From Streptomyces showdoensis (GTDB taxonomy: Bacteria; Actinomycetota; Actinomycetes; Streptomycetales; Streptomycetaceae), in contig NZ_BAAAXG010000026.1 of NCBI RefSeq assembly GCF_039535475.1, forward strand, positions 3,715,501 through 3,779,500: a stretch of DNA of 64,000 bases, in the 5' to 3' direction. Positions 1 through 9,562 of this stretch are shown here, piece by piece; positions within the stretch are counted from its first letter, which is position 1; every line of letters starts with the position of its first letter. Under the pieces are notes generated by a model. The model ran no database searches and had not been told where the DNA came from. It was given only the letters and a program-made list of their open reading frames with translations. The position numbers and the translations under genes were made by a program.

Positions 1-2578
1 CGCGGACGCCTGCTGCCCGGACTCACCGCCGACGACCACGACGCCTGGCGGGCCGGACCCCTCGACGCCGACGACATCGCCCACCTGAGGGCGATCGCCG
101 CCGCCATGCCGTACGAGGGGCACGCCGTGCCCGTGCCGGCCGGCCGCGGGCCGCTCCGCCTGCCCGAGCCGGAGGCACTGGTCCGGGCCTTCCTCGACGC
201 GGTCGCCGACACCCTGCCCCGCACGCCCGCCGCGCCGCACGCCGTCGGCGCCGCGTTCGCCGCCCGGGAGCCCGTCCACCTGCCCCGCGCGCGTGCCTGG
301 GCCGCCGAGGCGGCCGCCGGCATGGACGCCGGAGTCCGCGTCTCCCTCCGCCTCGACCTGTCGACGTTCGAGCTCTTCGACGCCTCGGGGGAGCCGGACG
401 AGGGGACGGAGCGGCAGGCCGCCGCCGTGCTGCTCCAGGTGCACAGCCTCGCCGACCCCACCCTCGTCATCGACGCCGCCGCCCTGTGGGCCGGCGACGG
501 CGACGAGCACTTCGGCCCCCGCGCCCGGATCGACGCCGTCCTCGCCCTGCGCCGTGCCGCCCGCGTCTGGCCACCGCTCGGCCGCCTCCTCGAACGGGAG
601 GTGCCCGACGTCCTGCCGATCACCGAGGACGAGCTGTACGAGCTCCTCGGCCCCGCCACCCCCCGCCTCGCCGACGCCGGGGTCGTCGTCCACTGGCCCC
701 GCGACCTCGCCCGCTCGCTCAGCGCCTCGGCCGTCGTCCGCCCGGCCCGCTCCGCGCCGGGCTCCGCCACCGACGGCACCTCCTTCTTCGACAGCGACGA
801 GCTGCTCCGCTTCAACTGGCAGCTCGCCCTCGACGGCGACCCCCCTCACCGAGCGCGAGATGGACGCCCTCGCCGAGGCCCACCGGCCGGTCGTCCGGCT
901 CCGCGACCAGTGGGTCGTCGTCGACCCCGACCTGGTCCGCAAGGCCCGCAAGCGCGAGCTCGGCCTCCTGCAGCCGGTCGACGCGCTCGCCGTCGCCCTC
1001 GGCGGCACCGCCGAGGTGGACGGCGAGACCGTCCCCGCCGTCCCCGTCGGCGCCCTCGCCGTCCTGCGCGACCGGCTCCTCGCCGGACCCGAGGACGTTC
1101 CCCCGCCGCCCGGCCTCGACGCCACCCTCCGCGACTACCAGCTGCGCGGCCTGGCCTGGCTCGACCTGATGACCTCGCTCGGCCTCGGCGGCTGCCTCGC
1201 CGACGACATGGGCCTCGGCAAGACCGTCACCCTCATCGCCCTCCACCTGCGCCGCGCCCGCCCCGCTCCCACCCTCGTCGTCTGCCCCGCCTCGCTGCTG
1301 GGGAACTGGCAGCGGGAGATCCGGCGCTTCGCCCCCGGCGTGCCCGTGCGCCGCTTCCACGGCACCGACCGCACCCTCGGCGGCCTCGACGGCGGCTTCG
1401 TCCTCACCACCTACGGCACCCTGCGGACCAGCGCCGCCCACCTCGCCGAGCAGGAATGGGGCATGGTCGTCGCCGACGAGGCCCAGCACGTCAAGAACCC
1501 CTTCTCGGCGACGGCCAAGGCGCTCCGCACCATCCCCTCGCCCGCCCGGGTCGCCCTCACCGGCACCCCCGTGGAGAACAACCTCTCCGAGCTGTGGGCG
1601 CTCCTCGACTGGACCACCCCCGGCCTCCTCGGCCCCCTCAAGGCCTTCCGCTCCCGCCACGCCCGCGCGGTGGAGAACAACGAGGAGATCGACAACGAGG
1701 AGGCGGTCGAGCGCCTCGCCCGGCTGGTCCGGCCGTTCCTGCTGCGCCGGCGCAAGTCCGACCCCGGCATCGCCCCCGAGCTGCCGCCCAAGACCGAGTC
1801 CGACCACCCCGTCGCCCTCACCCGCGAGCAGGCCTCGCTCTACGAGGCGGTGGTGCGCGAGACCATGGCGCAGATCGAGGCCGCCGAGGGCATGGCCCGG
1901 CGCGGGCTGATCATGAAGCTGCTGACCTCGCTCAAGCAGATCTGCAACCACCCCGCCCAGTACCTCAAGGAGCGGTCCCCCCAGGGGCGCGGGACGGGGA
2001 CGACCGGAGCGGGGAGCGGCCCCGGTGCCGGGGCCGTGCGGCTCGCCGGGCGCTCCGGGAAGCTCGCCCTCCTCGACGAGCTCCTCGACACGATCCTCGC
2101 AGAGGACGGATCGGTCCTCGTCTTCACGCAGTACGTGTCGATGGCCCGGCTCCTCGCCGACCACCTGGCCTCCCGCGGCATCGGCGCCCAGCTGCTGCAC
2201 GGCGGCACGCCCGTTCCCGAGCGCGAGCGGATGGTGGACCGCTTCCAGGCCGGCGAGGTCCCCGTCTTCCTGCTCTCCCTCAAGGCCGCCGGCACCGGGC
2301 TCAACCTCACCCGGGCCGGGCACGTCGTGCACTACGACCGCTGGTGGAACCCGGCGGTCGAGGAGCAGGCCACCGACCGCGCCTACCGCATCGGACAGAC
2401 CCAGCCCGTCCAGGTCCACCGCCTGATCGCCGAGGGCACGGTCGAGGACAGCATCGCCGAGATGCTGCGCGCCAAGCGGGCCCTCGCCGACGCCGTCCTC
2501 GGCACCGGCGAGGCCGCGCTCACCGAACTGACCGACCGCGAACTGGCCGACCTGGTGTCCCTGAGGAGGCCGTCATGA
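1..2578 (+). CDS. SNF2-family DNA helicase/translocase, 5' partial, apparent frameshift
   Basis: ATP-dependent DNA translocase of the Swi2/Snf2 superfamily 2 type. The reading frame is open from the first base in frame 1 (N-terminal SNF2-associated region, with the phrase VHWPRDLARSLSA). It then passes to frame 2 at a run of six C (840-845) and continues to 2578. Frame 2 carries Walker A (DDMGLGKT, about 1202-1225), the DEAQ Walker B box (about 1474-1491) and the C-terminal helicase motif VI with DRAYRIGQ (about 2370-2400). With one C fewer the two frames join as LDGD-PLTERE, so one base appears to have been gained. It may be a sequencing error or a real inactivating mutation. The true start lies left of the window. 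The stop overlaps the ATG of the SWIM gene, a pairing common in actinobacteria, so the two products probably act together, perhaps in DNA repair. Confidence 0.85.
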
Positions 2579-3924
2579 CCCCCGACGCCCCCCGCCTCCC
2601 CGACGGCCCGCGCCTTCCCGGCCGTCCCCGCCCGGACGCCGCCCGCACCCGGCTCTCCCGCACCCCTCCGGCCCGCCCCGCCCTGCCCCGCCACGACGAC
2701 CGGCGCAGGACCTTCCCCCAGCTCGCCCCGCGCGAGGCGCCCGACGGCCGCTTCGCCGCCACCTGGTGGGGCAACGCCTGGGTCGAGTCCCTGGAGGACA
2801 CCGCCCTCGACCCGGCCCGGCTCGGCCGCGGCAAGGCCTACGCCCGGCGCGGCCACGTGGACGCGATCACCGTCACCCCCGGCCGGGTCGTCGCCTACGT
2901 GCACGGCAGCCGGCCGCGCCCGTACCGCACGGAGATCCGCCTGCGGACCCTCGGCGACGACGACTGGGAGCGGTTCCTCGACGAGGCCGCCGCCCGGCCC
3001 GAGCACATCGCGGCCCTCCTCGACAAGGACGTCCCGCACGCCCTGGAAGCCGTCACCGGACTCCTGCCCGCCCCCGGCGACCTCGTCCCCGACTGCTCCT
3101 GCCCCGACGACGGCTACCCCTGCAAGCACGCCGCCGCCCTCTGCTACCAGGCCGCGCGGCTCCTCGACGAGGACCCCTTCGTCCTCTTCCTCATGCGCGG
3201 CCGCGGCGAACAGGAACTCCTCGCCGACCTCACCCGGCGCAACGCGGCCCGCTCCGCCGCCGAACGCTCCACCACGCCCCCGGCCCTCCCCACGGTGCCC
3301 GCCCGCACCGCGCTCGCCCCGCTCACCGGACACAACCTGCCACCGCTGCCCCCGCCGCTCCCCGTGCCCGCGCACCCCGGCCGCCCCGCCGTCTTCCCGG
3401 CCGACCCCGAGGCGCCCGACCCCCTCGCCCTCGACCTCCTGGCCGGCGAGGCCGCCGTCCGCGCGCACGCCTTCCTCGCCACCGGCCACGACCCCGTCGC
3501 CGCGCTGACCCCCTGGCAGGACGCGGTACGGCTGGCGGCCGCACACCCCGGCTCAGGCCTCACCGCCTCCACCCGAGCCCTCTACCGCGACCTCTCCCAC
3601 GCCCTCGACCGCACCCCGACCGACCTGGCCCGCGCCGTCGCCGCCTGGCGCCAGGGCGGACCGGCCGGACTCGCGGTCCTCGAAGACCCCTGGGACCCGC
3701 CCGCCGGCCCGTTCGACCGCGCCCGCCCCGCCCTGCTCGCCGCCGACCTCCCCGCCTTCCGCCCCTGGCGCAACTGGCTCTCCACCCGCTCCCTCCAGCT
3801 CCGCTTCGGCCGGGACGGACTCTGGTACGGGTACGAGTCGGACACCGACCGCGAGGACTGGTGGCCGCGCGGCACGCCGGACGCCGACCCCGTCGGTGCG
3901 GTCACGGCCCTGCTCGGCAGATGA
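2575..3924 (+). CDS. SWIM zinc-finger domain protein
   Basis: A 449-residue protein whose ATG overlaps the stop of the upstream SNF2 helicase (ATGA), with GGAGG seven bases before it. The SWIM signature is visible as CSCPDDGYPCKH at residues 174-185 (C-x-C-x6-C-x-H), which would bind one zinc and is usually a DNA- or protein-binding module. An N-terminal region with FAATWWGNAWVESLED precedes it, and a proline/alanine-rich linker follows the finger. SNF2 plus SWIM gene pairs are conserved in streptomycetes; a joint role in chromatin remodelling or repair is inference from the pairing. The precise biochemical function is unknown. Confidence 0.85.
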   Translation: MTPDAPRLPDGPRLPGRPRPDAARTRLSRTPPARPALPRHDDRRRTFPQLAPREAPDGRFAATWWGNAWVESLEDTALDPARLGRGKAYARRGHVDAITVTPGRVVAYVHGSRPRPYRTEIRLRTLGDDDWERFLDEAAARPEHIAALLDKDVPHALEAVTGLLPAPGDLVPDCSCPDDGYPCKHAAALCYQAARLLDEDPFVLFLMRGRGEQELLADLTRRNAARSAAERSTTPPALPTVPARTALAPLTGHNLPPLPPPLPVPAHPGRPAVFPADPEAPDPLALDLLAGEAAVRAHAFLATGHDPVAALTPWQDAVRLAAAHPGSGLTASTRALYRDLSHALDRTPTDLARAVAAWRQGGPAGLAVLEDPWDPPAGPFDRARPALLAADLPAFRPWRNWLSTRSLQLRFGRDGLWYGYESDTDREDWWPRGTPDADPVGAVTALLGR

Positions 3925-3971
3925 CCGACCGATAGGCTGGAGCGACGCGAAGCGGACTCGAAGGGGGCCTG

Positions 3972-4460
3972 GTGGAAGCCGAGTTGATGGCACTGGCGTC
4001 GGCGGGCGCGACCGCCCTGGTGCAGCAGATGGTGAGCGACGGCTGGGAGCGCGCGCGGACCAGGGTCGCCGCGTTCCTCGCCGCCCGCTCCGGGGCCGAC
4101 GAGCAGGCGCTCGGCGAGGAACTCGAAGCGGCCCGCGACGAGGTGCTGCGCGCCGAACGGTCCGGCGACGAGGAAACGGCGGACGAGGCGAGGACCGAGG
4201 CCCGCACCGAATGGCGGGCACGGATGCGACGGAGCCTGCTCGCGGACCCCGAGGCCGCCGCGGAACTGCAGGCGATCCTGGACGAGTTGGACGGTAGTGG
4301 CGAAGCCCCGCAGGCGCACCACACCACGGTCATCACCAACAACCTCACCGGGGGCGTCCACCACAGCTTCACCCTCCAGGTCGGTACGGTCGGCCGGATC
4401 AACCGGATCGGAAACGACGACGTCTCCGGTACCGGGGGACAGGGCGGCCCCCGCCCATGA
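3972..4460 (+). CDS. conserved hypothetical protein with coiled-coil-like N-half
   Basis: A 162-residue protein of unknown function. The GTG start has AAGGGGG five bases upstream, and a -10-like TAGGCT lies at about 3931-3936. The first 100 residues are Ala/Glu/Arg-rich and look like long amphipathic helices. The C-terminal third turns into a beta-like stretch (TTVITNNLTGG, HHSFTLQVG), followed by a Gly-rich end. There is no signal peptide or membrane segment. It stands alone between the helicase operon and a convergent gene, so context gives no role. Confidence 0.7.
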   Translation: MEAELMALASAGATALVQQMVSDGWERARTRVAAFLAARSGADEQALGEELEAARDEVLRAERSGDEETADEARTEARTEWRARMRRSLLADPEAAAELQAILDELDGSGEAPQAHHTTVITNNLTGGVHHSFTLQVGTVGRINRIGNDDVSGTGGQGGPRP

Positions 4461-4530
4461 CCCCCGACCCCGTCGTCCCGGTCGTCCTCCCCGCCGCCCG
4501 GACGCCCCGGTCGCTCCCGGCGCCGACCCG

Positions 4531-6345
4531 CTAGCCGGGGCCAGGGCCCTCCGCGCCGGCCCGAGCCCCCACCGCCCGCACCCCGACCCGGTGTCGGACC
4601 GCGCCGGTCACCACGACCAGCGTCCCCGCGGCGGCGAGCGCGGTGAGCGGGCGGCCGCCGGTCCGCCAGGCATGGACGGCGGAGGCGTACGCGGCGGGGT
4701 CGCACGGGTCGGCGAAGCCGTCCGGGCGGGGGAGCGCGGTCAGTTCGAGCGAGGCGTCGCCTGCCCCCTCCGCCGTGTCCTCCCTCGCCCGCACCAGGCA
4801 GCTCCCCGGCCCCGTCCGCACGGCCACGAGACCGGCGTACGGGTACTGCCGGAGCAGTTCGGCCGCGCGCGGGCCCGCCGGGTCGCCGTTCCGCAGGCGG
4901 TCGACGATCACGTCCGCGAGGGCGAGTTGTCCGGTGTCGGCGGTCGCCTCGTCCACCGCCGTGTGCGCGGCGTCGGCGTCCGGGGCGTCGGGTTCCGCCG
5001 CGGGGTCGGCGTGGCGGGTGACGGTGATCTCCGGCAGGCCGTCGGGCCCGGTCGGCCGGACCGAGGTGAGGACCCGGACGGGAACGGTGACGGCCGGCGG
5101 CCCGAGCCCCTCGGGCACCGGCAGCGGGTCGAGCCGGGCCGGGCGCGCGGGTTCGGGCAGCCGCAGCAGGGAGTGGAAGAGCGTCCGCAGCAGCCGCGCG
5201 GATCCGCCCGGGTCGGAGCTCGCGGTCGCAGCGAACCCGTCGTACCGCCCGGGCACGTGTCCCTCGATCACCGCGTCCAGTTGCGCGCGCAGCGGTACGC
5301 CCGGGCGGAGCGCGGGCGCGGTCCGCCCGAGCTCGGCGACCGGGGACGCCGGGTCCAGGTCCTCGTGCGCGAACGCGCCCAGCAGGACCGGGAGTCCGAG
5401 CGCGGCGGCGTAGTAGGTGACGGAGCCGTGGTCGCCGAGCACGCAGTCGGCCGCGGCGACCGCCTGCCGCCAGGGGCCCAGCGGATCGATCGGCGTGAGC
5501 CCGGAGTCCTCGGCCCGGCGCAGCCACCTGCGGACCTGGCCGGGCCCGTGCCCGTACCAGATGTTGGGGTGGAGCACCGCGCACAGCCGGTACTCGTCCG
5601 CGGGCAGGGTCTCGGCCGACTCCCGCAGCAGCGCGGGGAAGGCGTCCGATCCGGCGAGCGAGGCCCGGCCCCAGGTGGAGTTCAGGACGACGAGCCGCCG
5701 CCCGTCGCCCACGCCGAACGCGCGGCGCAGCGCGGGGCGCCGGTGGCGGAGCGCGAGCATCCGGTCGAAGCAGGGGTCTCCGGCGAGGACCGCGGTCGCG
5801 GCGGCCTCGGGGCAGTCGCGCCGCAGCCGTTCGAGCTGTTCGGGATGGGACAGCACCGTCGCCGTGGCGAGCGGCCGGCCCTCGTGGAGCACCCACTCCG
5901 GGGCCGTTCCGAAGACGGGCGCGGCGGCCGACGGCTCGCGCGCCCCGCCACCGGTGTCCGGCGTCGGCAGCCTTTTGTTGTAGCCGACGCCGTGTGAAAG
6001 AATGGTCAACTTCCCTTCGAAGAAATGGAGTTCACCTCCATAGCTCGCTGTGACCGCGAGGTCGATCCGTCCCTCCGTCGCCAGTTCCCTGGCCTGTTCC
6101 CACGGCACGACCGGCAGTCCGGCCCCGTCGAGCAGTTCCGGTACGCCGGCCTGGAAGGGGGAGGAGCCGGTGCAGGTCGCGAGACACAGCACGTCGGGGG
6201 CGTCGTCGAAGAGCGGGAGAACGTCGAGCAGGCGGGTCGCCGAGGTCACGTTGTGCACGATGAAGAGCACGGTGCGGAGGCCCTCCCGGGTCCGCCAGCG
6301 TGTCGAGTCCCGTCCCACCGGCACGCGTAGACGCTCCGGTCCCAT
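4531..6345 (-). CDS. GT-B-fold glycosyltransferase-like / CDP-glycerol transferase-like protein
   Basis: A 604-residue cytoplasmic protein. The start at 6345 is chosen because GGGAGG sits five bases upstream; in-frame starts further out to 6393 exist. The N-terminal half looks like a Rossmann-type domain (VLFIVHNVTSATRLLDVLPL, SYGGELHF, LSHGVGYNK). The middle has features of the second domain of GT-B enzymes (VVLNSTWG, HPNIWYGHG, and AADCVLGDHGSVTYYAAALG, where such enzymes bind the nucleotide). This suggests relation to polyglycerolphosphate or epimerase-type GT-B proteins, but I do not recognise a characterised member. The last 150 residues are variable. Function unproven. Confidence 0.65.
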   Translation of the reverse strand: MGPERLRVPVGRDSTRWRTREGLRTVLFIVHNVTSATRLLDVLPLFDDAPDVLCLATCTGSSPFQAGVPELLDGAGLPVVPWEQARELATEGRIDLAVTASYGGELHFFEGKLTILSHGVGYNKRLPTPDTGGGAREPSAAAPVFGTAPEWVLHEGRPLATATVLSHPEQLERLRRDCPEAAATAVLAGDPCFDRMLALRHRRPALRRAFGVGDGRRLVVLNSTWGRASLAGSDAFPALLRESAETLPADEYRLCAVLHPNIWYGHGPGQVRRWLRRAEDSGLTPIDPLGPWRQAVAAADCVLGDHGSVTYYAAALGLPVLLGAFAHEDLDPASPVAELGRTAPALRPGVPLRAQLDAVIEGHVPGRYDGFAATASSDPGGSARLLRTLFHSLLRLPEPARPARLDPLPVPEGLGPPAVTVPVRVLTSVRPTGPDGLPEITVTRHADPAAEPDAPDADAAHTAVDEATADTGQLALADVIVDRLRNGDPAGPRAAELLRQYPYAGLVAVRTGPGSCLVRAREDTAEGAGDASLELTALPRPDGFADPCDPAAYASAVHAWRTGGRPLTALAAAGTLVVVTGAVRHRVGVRAVGARAGAEGPGPG

Positions 6346-6420
6346 GGCCACCTCCCGCCCCTCCGGCGTCATGATGACGCTCCGCGAACCCACGACGTCG
6401 GGCCATGATCCACCGCGTCA

Positions 6421-6438
6421 CACTCGCTCGATGGAGTG
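6421..6438 (+). promoter_or_regulatory. inverted repeat upstream of chaplin gene
   Basis: CACTC-N8-GAGTG, about 95 bases before the chaplin start in the divergent intergenic region, is a candidate operator. The factor is unknown; the assignment rests only on position and symmetry. Confidence 0.3.
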
Positions 6439-6531
6439 AAACCCGCCATCGGTCGGAGCCGGGCACCTCACGGATGGCGTTATTTCGGGTACGGGCGACT
6501 GCCCGTGAAGACATCCGGAAGGCAGGAAGCC

Positions 6532-7287
6532 ATGAGGCAGATTCGCCGAAGTGGTCTGGCCACACTGTTGGTCACCGGTGGCGCGCTCGCGCTCTCGGCG
6601 GGCGCCGCCCACGCCGACTCCGCGGCCCAGGGTGCCGCCGTCGGTTCGCCGGGGGTCGGCTCCGGCAACGCCGTTCAGCTGCCCGTGCACGTCCCCGTCA
6701 ACGTCTGCGGGAACACCGTCAACGTCGTCGGACTGCTCAACCCGGCGGCCGGCAACAGCTGTGCGAACCGCTCCGAGCCCGCGGGGTACGGCTCCGAGGA
6801 CCGCGGCCCCACCCACAAGGACCTGCCGGGCACGCCGCGCGCCGGATCCTCCGACAACGGCGGCCGCTCGGGCGGCTCGTCCAACGGCGGCGGCGCGACC
6901 GCCGAGAGCCGCACCGAGGGCTCGCCCGGCGTGCTCTCCGGCAACGGGCTGCAGCTCCCGGTCGACCTGCCGGTCAACCTCAGCGGCAACTCGCTGAACG
7001 TGGTCGGCATCGGCAACCCGGCCATCGGCAACACCTCGGTCAACGGCCCGGTCGAGGAGCCCTGCGAGGAGAACCCTCCGCCCCGCCCGCACACCCCGCC
7101 CCGCACCCTGCCGCCGGCCCCGGGCTCCGAGGAGCACGTGCCCTCGCCGGCCCCGCAGACGAGCTCCGTGCAGCTCGCCAGCACCGGCTCGGACGCGGTC
7201 GGCCTCGCCGCCCCGGCCGGTGCCGCGCTGCTCCTCGGCGGCGCGCTGATGTACCGCAGGGCCCGCCGCGCGGCGGACCAGGGCTGA
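6532..7287 (+). CDS. long chaplin with two chaplin domains and sortase signal
   Basis: Chaplins are secreted hydrophobic proteins that assemble into amyloid-like films on aerial hyphae. This 251-residue protein has a Sec signal peptide (residues 1-28, ending AHA). A first chaplin domain (about 36-79) has the typical cysteines C59 and C77. A Gly/Ser linker leads to a second domain (about 130-171), then a proline-rich stretch, LASTG at 215-219 (LAxTG sortase motif), a hydrophobic helix and an RR tail for cell-wall anchoring. This is the layout of the long chaplins ChpA-C. The ATG at 6532 has a GGCAGGA-type ribosome site and begins the signal peptide; an earlier in-frame ATG (6436) lacks one. 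Odd: the second domain has serine at both cysteine positions (S151, S169). Confidence 0.9.
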   Translation: MRQIRRSGLATLLVTGGALALSAGAAHADSAAQGAAVGSPGVGSGNAVQLPVHVPVNVCGNTVNVVGLLNPAAGNSCANRSEPAGYGSEDRGPTHKDLPGTPRAGSSDNGGRSGGSSNGGGATAESRTEGSPGVLSGNGLQLPVDLPVNLSGNSLNVVGIGNPAIGNTSVNGPVEEPCEENPPPRPHTPPRTLPPAPGSEEHVPSPAPQTSSVQLASTGSDAVGLAAPAGAALLLGGALMYRRARRAADQG

Positions 7288-7294
7288 GCCGGCT

Positions 7295-7954
7295 TCAGTC
7301 GGTACGCCAGGCCCGGAGCACCGCCTCGATGGCGGGCGCGACCCTCGTCCGGGCCTGGTGACGGGGGACCCCGGTCATCAGCAGCCTGTCGTACTCGGTG
7401 TCGACGTGCCGCACCGCGGCCCGTACCGCGGCGGTGACCGCGCCCCGGTCCAGGGACCGGCCGGCGGCCGTGCGCCCCACCCGGCCGCTGCCCTTCGCCG
7501 AGGCGTGCCCGGCGATCTCCGCCGCCCGGTCGGACGGGCAGCTCGGGAAGAGGCGCAGGATCTCCGCCTCCAGCGCCGCCGTGATCTCGGCGTCGCGCCC
7601 CGCCCGGCGCTCCGCGTCCCGGGCCCGGCGCCGCGCCCGTGCCTCGGCGTCCGCGAGGCAAGCGGCCTCCGCGCGCCGCAGCGCCGACTCCTCGACGAGC
7701 AGGCCCTGGCGTTCGTACCGGGTGCGGCGCCTGTTGTGCCGTACCACCACGGCCCACAGCGCGCTGCCCTCGCGGGCCCGCCGGGTGAGCGCGGTGTCGC
7801 CGCGGCGCAGGAAGACGAGGTGTCCGAGGTCGGCGCAGTCCAGGCAGACGAAGGCGTTGAACTCGACGATCACGCGCTCCAGCGGCCCCTGACGGCACTC
7901 CGAGCAGCGGCGTCGCTTGAGCGGTTCGACCACGACGGGGGCGACGAGATCCAC
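7295..7954 (-). CDS. DUF2293 protein with N-terminal zinc ribbon
   Basis: A 219-residue protein of unknown function with a GTG start. Two CxxC pairs near the N-terminus (CSEC and CLDC) suggest a zinc ribbon. A highly basic helical middle (RARRRARDAERRAGRDAE) follows. The C-terminal region with ILRLFPSCP and GHASAKGSGRVGR matches what I know of the DUF2293 family, found in actinobacteria and fungi. It converges with the chaplin gene, seven bases apart, with no terminator hairpin between them. Confidence 0.75.
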   Translation of the reverse strand: MDLVAPVVVEPLKRRRCSECRQGPLERVIVEFNAFVCLDCADLGHLVFLRRGDTALTRRAREGSALWAVVVRHNRRRTRYERQGLLVEESALRRAEAACLADAEARARRRARDAERRAGRDAEITAALEAEILRLFPSCPSDRAAEIAGHASAKGSGRVGRTAAGRSLDRGAVTAAVRAAVRHVDTEYDRLLMTGVPRHQARTRVAPAIEAVLRAWRTD

Positions 7955-8040
7955 GGTGTCGTCCTACCCGTACGGGGGCGTCCCGACGCCAGGCGCCGGA
8001 CCGTCCGCCCGCGATACGCGCCCGCGCCGCACGTCCCGGC

Positions 8041-8499
8041 TCAGCGCACTCCGGGGGCGGCCGCCGAGATGAAGACGGCCAGGGCTTCCTTGGCCTGCTC
8101 CGAGCGTGCGGTCCGGTCGCCGTCGTCGGTCGCCTCGTGCATGCAGTGGGTCAGCTCGAAGGCGGTCTCGGCGAGTTGGCGGGTGCGCGGGTCGTCGCAG
8201 ACCAGCTGGACCCGGAAGAGGGCCTGGCGGGCGACGGTGCGCTGCCGGTAGGAGGCGTGCCGCGACTCCTCCGCCTCCTCGGAGCCCGGTTCCAGCCGGG
8301 CCCGGAACCAGCGGTCGTTCTGGCTGTGGCGGTAGTCGACGACCGCGCCGGCGAACGCGCTGTAGGTGGCGATCCGTTCCTGTCGCAACTGCTCGGTCCT
8401 CGCCAGTGCCGCCGTCCGCTCGGTGGCCCGGCCCTGGAACCAGTGGGTGGCGACCACGCCCAGCAGGGTTCCGACGACGGCTATCAGCGCCGCATCCAT
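8041..8499 (-). CDS. small membrane-anchored hypothetical protein
   Basis: A 152-residue protein starting at the ATG at 8499, which has GAGGAGCG about eight bases upstream. One N-terminal transmembrane helix (ALIAVVGTLLGVVATHWF) is followed by a soluble helical domain rich in Arg, Glu and Gln (RTEQLRQERIATYSAFAGAV). This is the look of many uncharacterised actinobacterial proteins with a single anchor and a cytoplasmic coiled domain. No enzymatic motif seen. It is divergent from the next gene. Confidence 0.65.
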   Translation of the reverse strand: MDAALIAVVGTLLGVVATHWFQGRATERTAALARTEQLRQERIATYSAFAGAVVDYRHSQNDRWFRARLEPGSEEAEESRHASYRQRTVARQALFRVQLVCDDPRTRQLAETAFELTHCMHEATDDGDRTARSEQAKEALAVFISAAAPGVR

Positions 8500-8573
8500 G
8501 ACGGATTCGCTCCTCGCATCCTCGACGCACCCCCGACGCATCGTCAGCGCGTGCCAACCGGCAGGAAAAACAG

Positions 8574-8603
8574 TTCGATTCACCGGGCGCCGCCCCCTAG
8601 GGT
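8574..8603 (+). promoter_or_regulatory. promoter for leaderless gene at 8611
   Basis: TTCGAT (8574-8579), an 18-base spacer and TAGGGT (8598-8603). Only seven bases separate the -10 from the GTG at 8611 and no ribosome site is present, so transcription probably starts at the start codon. Confidence 0.5.
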
Positions 8604-8610
8604 CGGTCGC

Positions 8611-9345
8611 GTGGCAACGAAACTCAATCAGATCATCGCAGTAGAGAAAGGCGTCAAGTCCCGGGCGCAGCAGGACCTGACCACCGCCCAGCACGGGCTG
8701 CAGAAGCCGGCGCTGCTGGCGGGCATCTCCCGTACGTACCAGCCGAAGGACGAGGAGGGCGAGCAGCTGCCGCCCGAGTCGACGCCGGTGCAGGTCAAGG
8801 CCGAGGACGTGCTGCGCGACACGGCGCGGACGCTGACCCGCCTCTTCGACGTCACCGCCACCAAGGACTGGGCGAACTGCGAGGCCCGCGCCGACGTCAC
8901 CGTCGACGGACGGGTGCTCGTGGACGGGGTGCCGGTCGGGTACCTGCTCTTCCTGGAGAAGCAGCTCGCCGAGATCCTCGCCTTCGTCCGCAGGCTGCCG
9001 GTCCTGGACGCCGCCGAGTCGTGGACGCAGGACCCGTCGACGGACGCGTGGAAGACCGAGCCCGTCCGCACCGTCCGTACGAAGAAGGTGCCGCGCAACC
9101 ACGTCAAGGCGGAGGCGACGGAGAACCACCCGGCGCAGGTCGAGGTGTACTACGAGGACGTCCCGGTGGGGTACTGGACCACCGTGAAGTTCTCCGGCGC
9201 GCTGCCCGCCCGGCGGGTGAGGGAGCTGATCGAGCGGGTCGAGAAGCTCCAGCAGGCGGTGAAGTTCGCCCGCGAGGAGGCGAACGGCACCGAGATCACC
9301 GACCGGCGCGTCGGCGACGCGGTCTTCGGCTACCTCTTCGGGTAG
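8611..9345 (+). CDS. conserved actinobacterial hypothetical protein (DUF7873-like)
   Basis: A 244-residue soluble protein. The GTG start is placed just after a TAGGGT -10 box, consistent with a leaderless message, and gives the family-typical opening ATKLNQIIAVEKG. No catalytic motif is recognised. The sequence has repeated short features, such as VDGVPVGYL and YEDVPVGYW, which suggest a duplicated beta element (residues about 105-115 and 185-195). It ends in a charged helix. I believe it belongs to the family named DUF7873, but that is from memory. Function unknown. Confidence 0.7.
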   Translation: MATKLNQIIAVEKGVKSRAQQDLTTAQHGLQKPALLAGISRTYQPKDEEGEQLPPESTPVQVKAEDVLRDTARTLTRLFDVTATKDWANCEARADVTVDGRVLVDGVPVGYLLFLEKQLAEILAFVRRLPVLDAAESWTQDPSTDAWKTEPVRTVRTKKVPRNHVKAEATENHPAQVEVYYEDVPVGYWTTVKFSGALPARRVRELIERVEKLQQAVKFAREEANGTEITDRRVGDAVFGYLFG

Positions 9346-9475
9346 CCGTCCGCCGACGGCCGCACGGCCGTCACCATGAACTCCCCGGCCGCCAGCCGCG
9401 GCCGGGGTGCGCGAGGAGCGCAAAGCTGAAGCTGAGCCTTGTCGTGAATCCGCGGCCCGGGTCACCCGAGCACCT

Positions 9476-9504
9476 CTGACCCGGATCGCGTTCAAACTCA
9501 GACT
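9476..9504 (+). promoter_or_regulatory. candidate promoter for the tRNA-like RNA
   Basis: CTGACC (9476-9481), 17 bases, CAGACT (9499-9504). The predicted start near 9510 coincides with the 5' edge of the helix that would close the structure described at 9563-9637. Weak matches; inference only. Confidence 0.3.
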
Positions 9505-9562
9505 ATTGCTCCAGATTCAGCATGCGCCGCTCATCGCCGGACCGACCGGGCCCGGGCCCAGG

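Noticed and set aside
106..3924. A single 1272-residue protein in frame 1.
   Set aside because: Only its first 245 residues and last 449 are real; the middle is the shadow of the helicase frame and is Arg/Pro-rich nonsense. It is two genes with a frameshift in the first.
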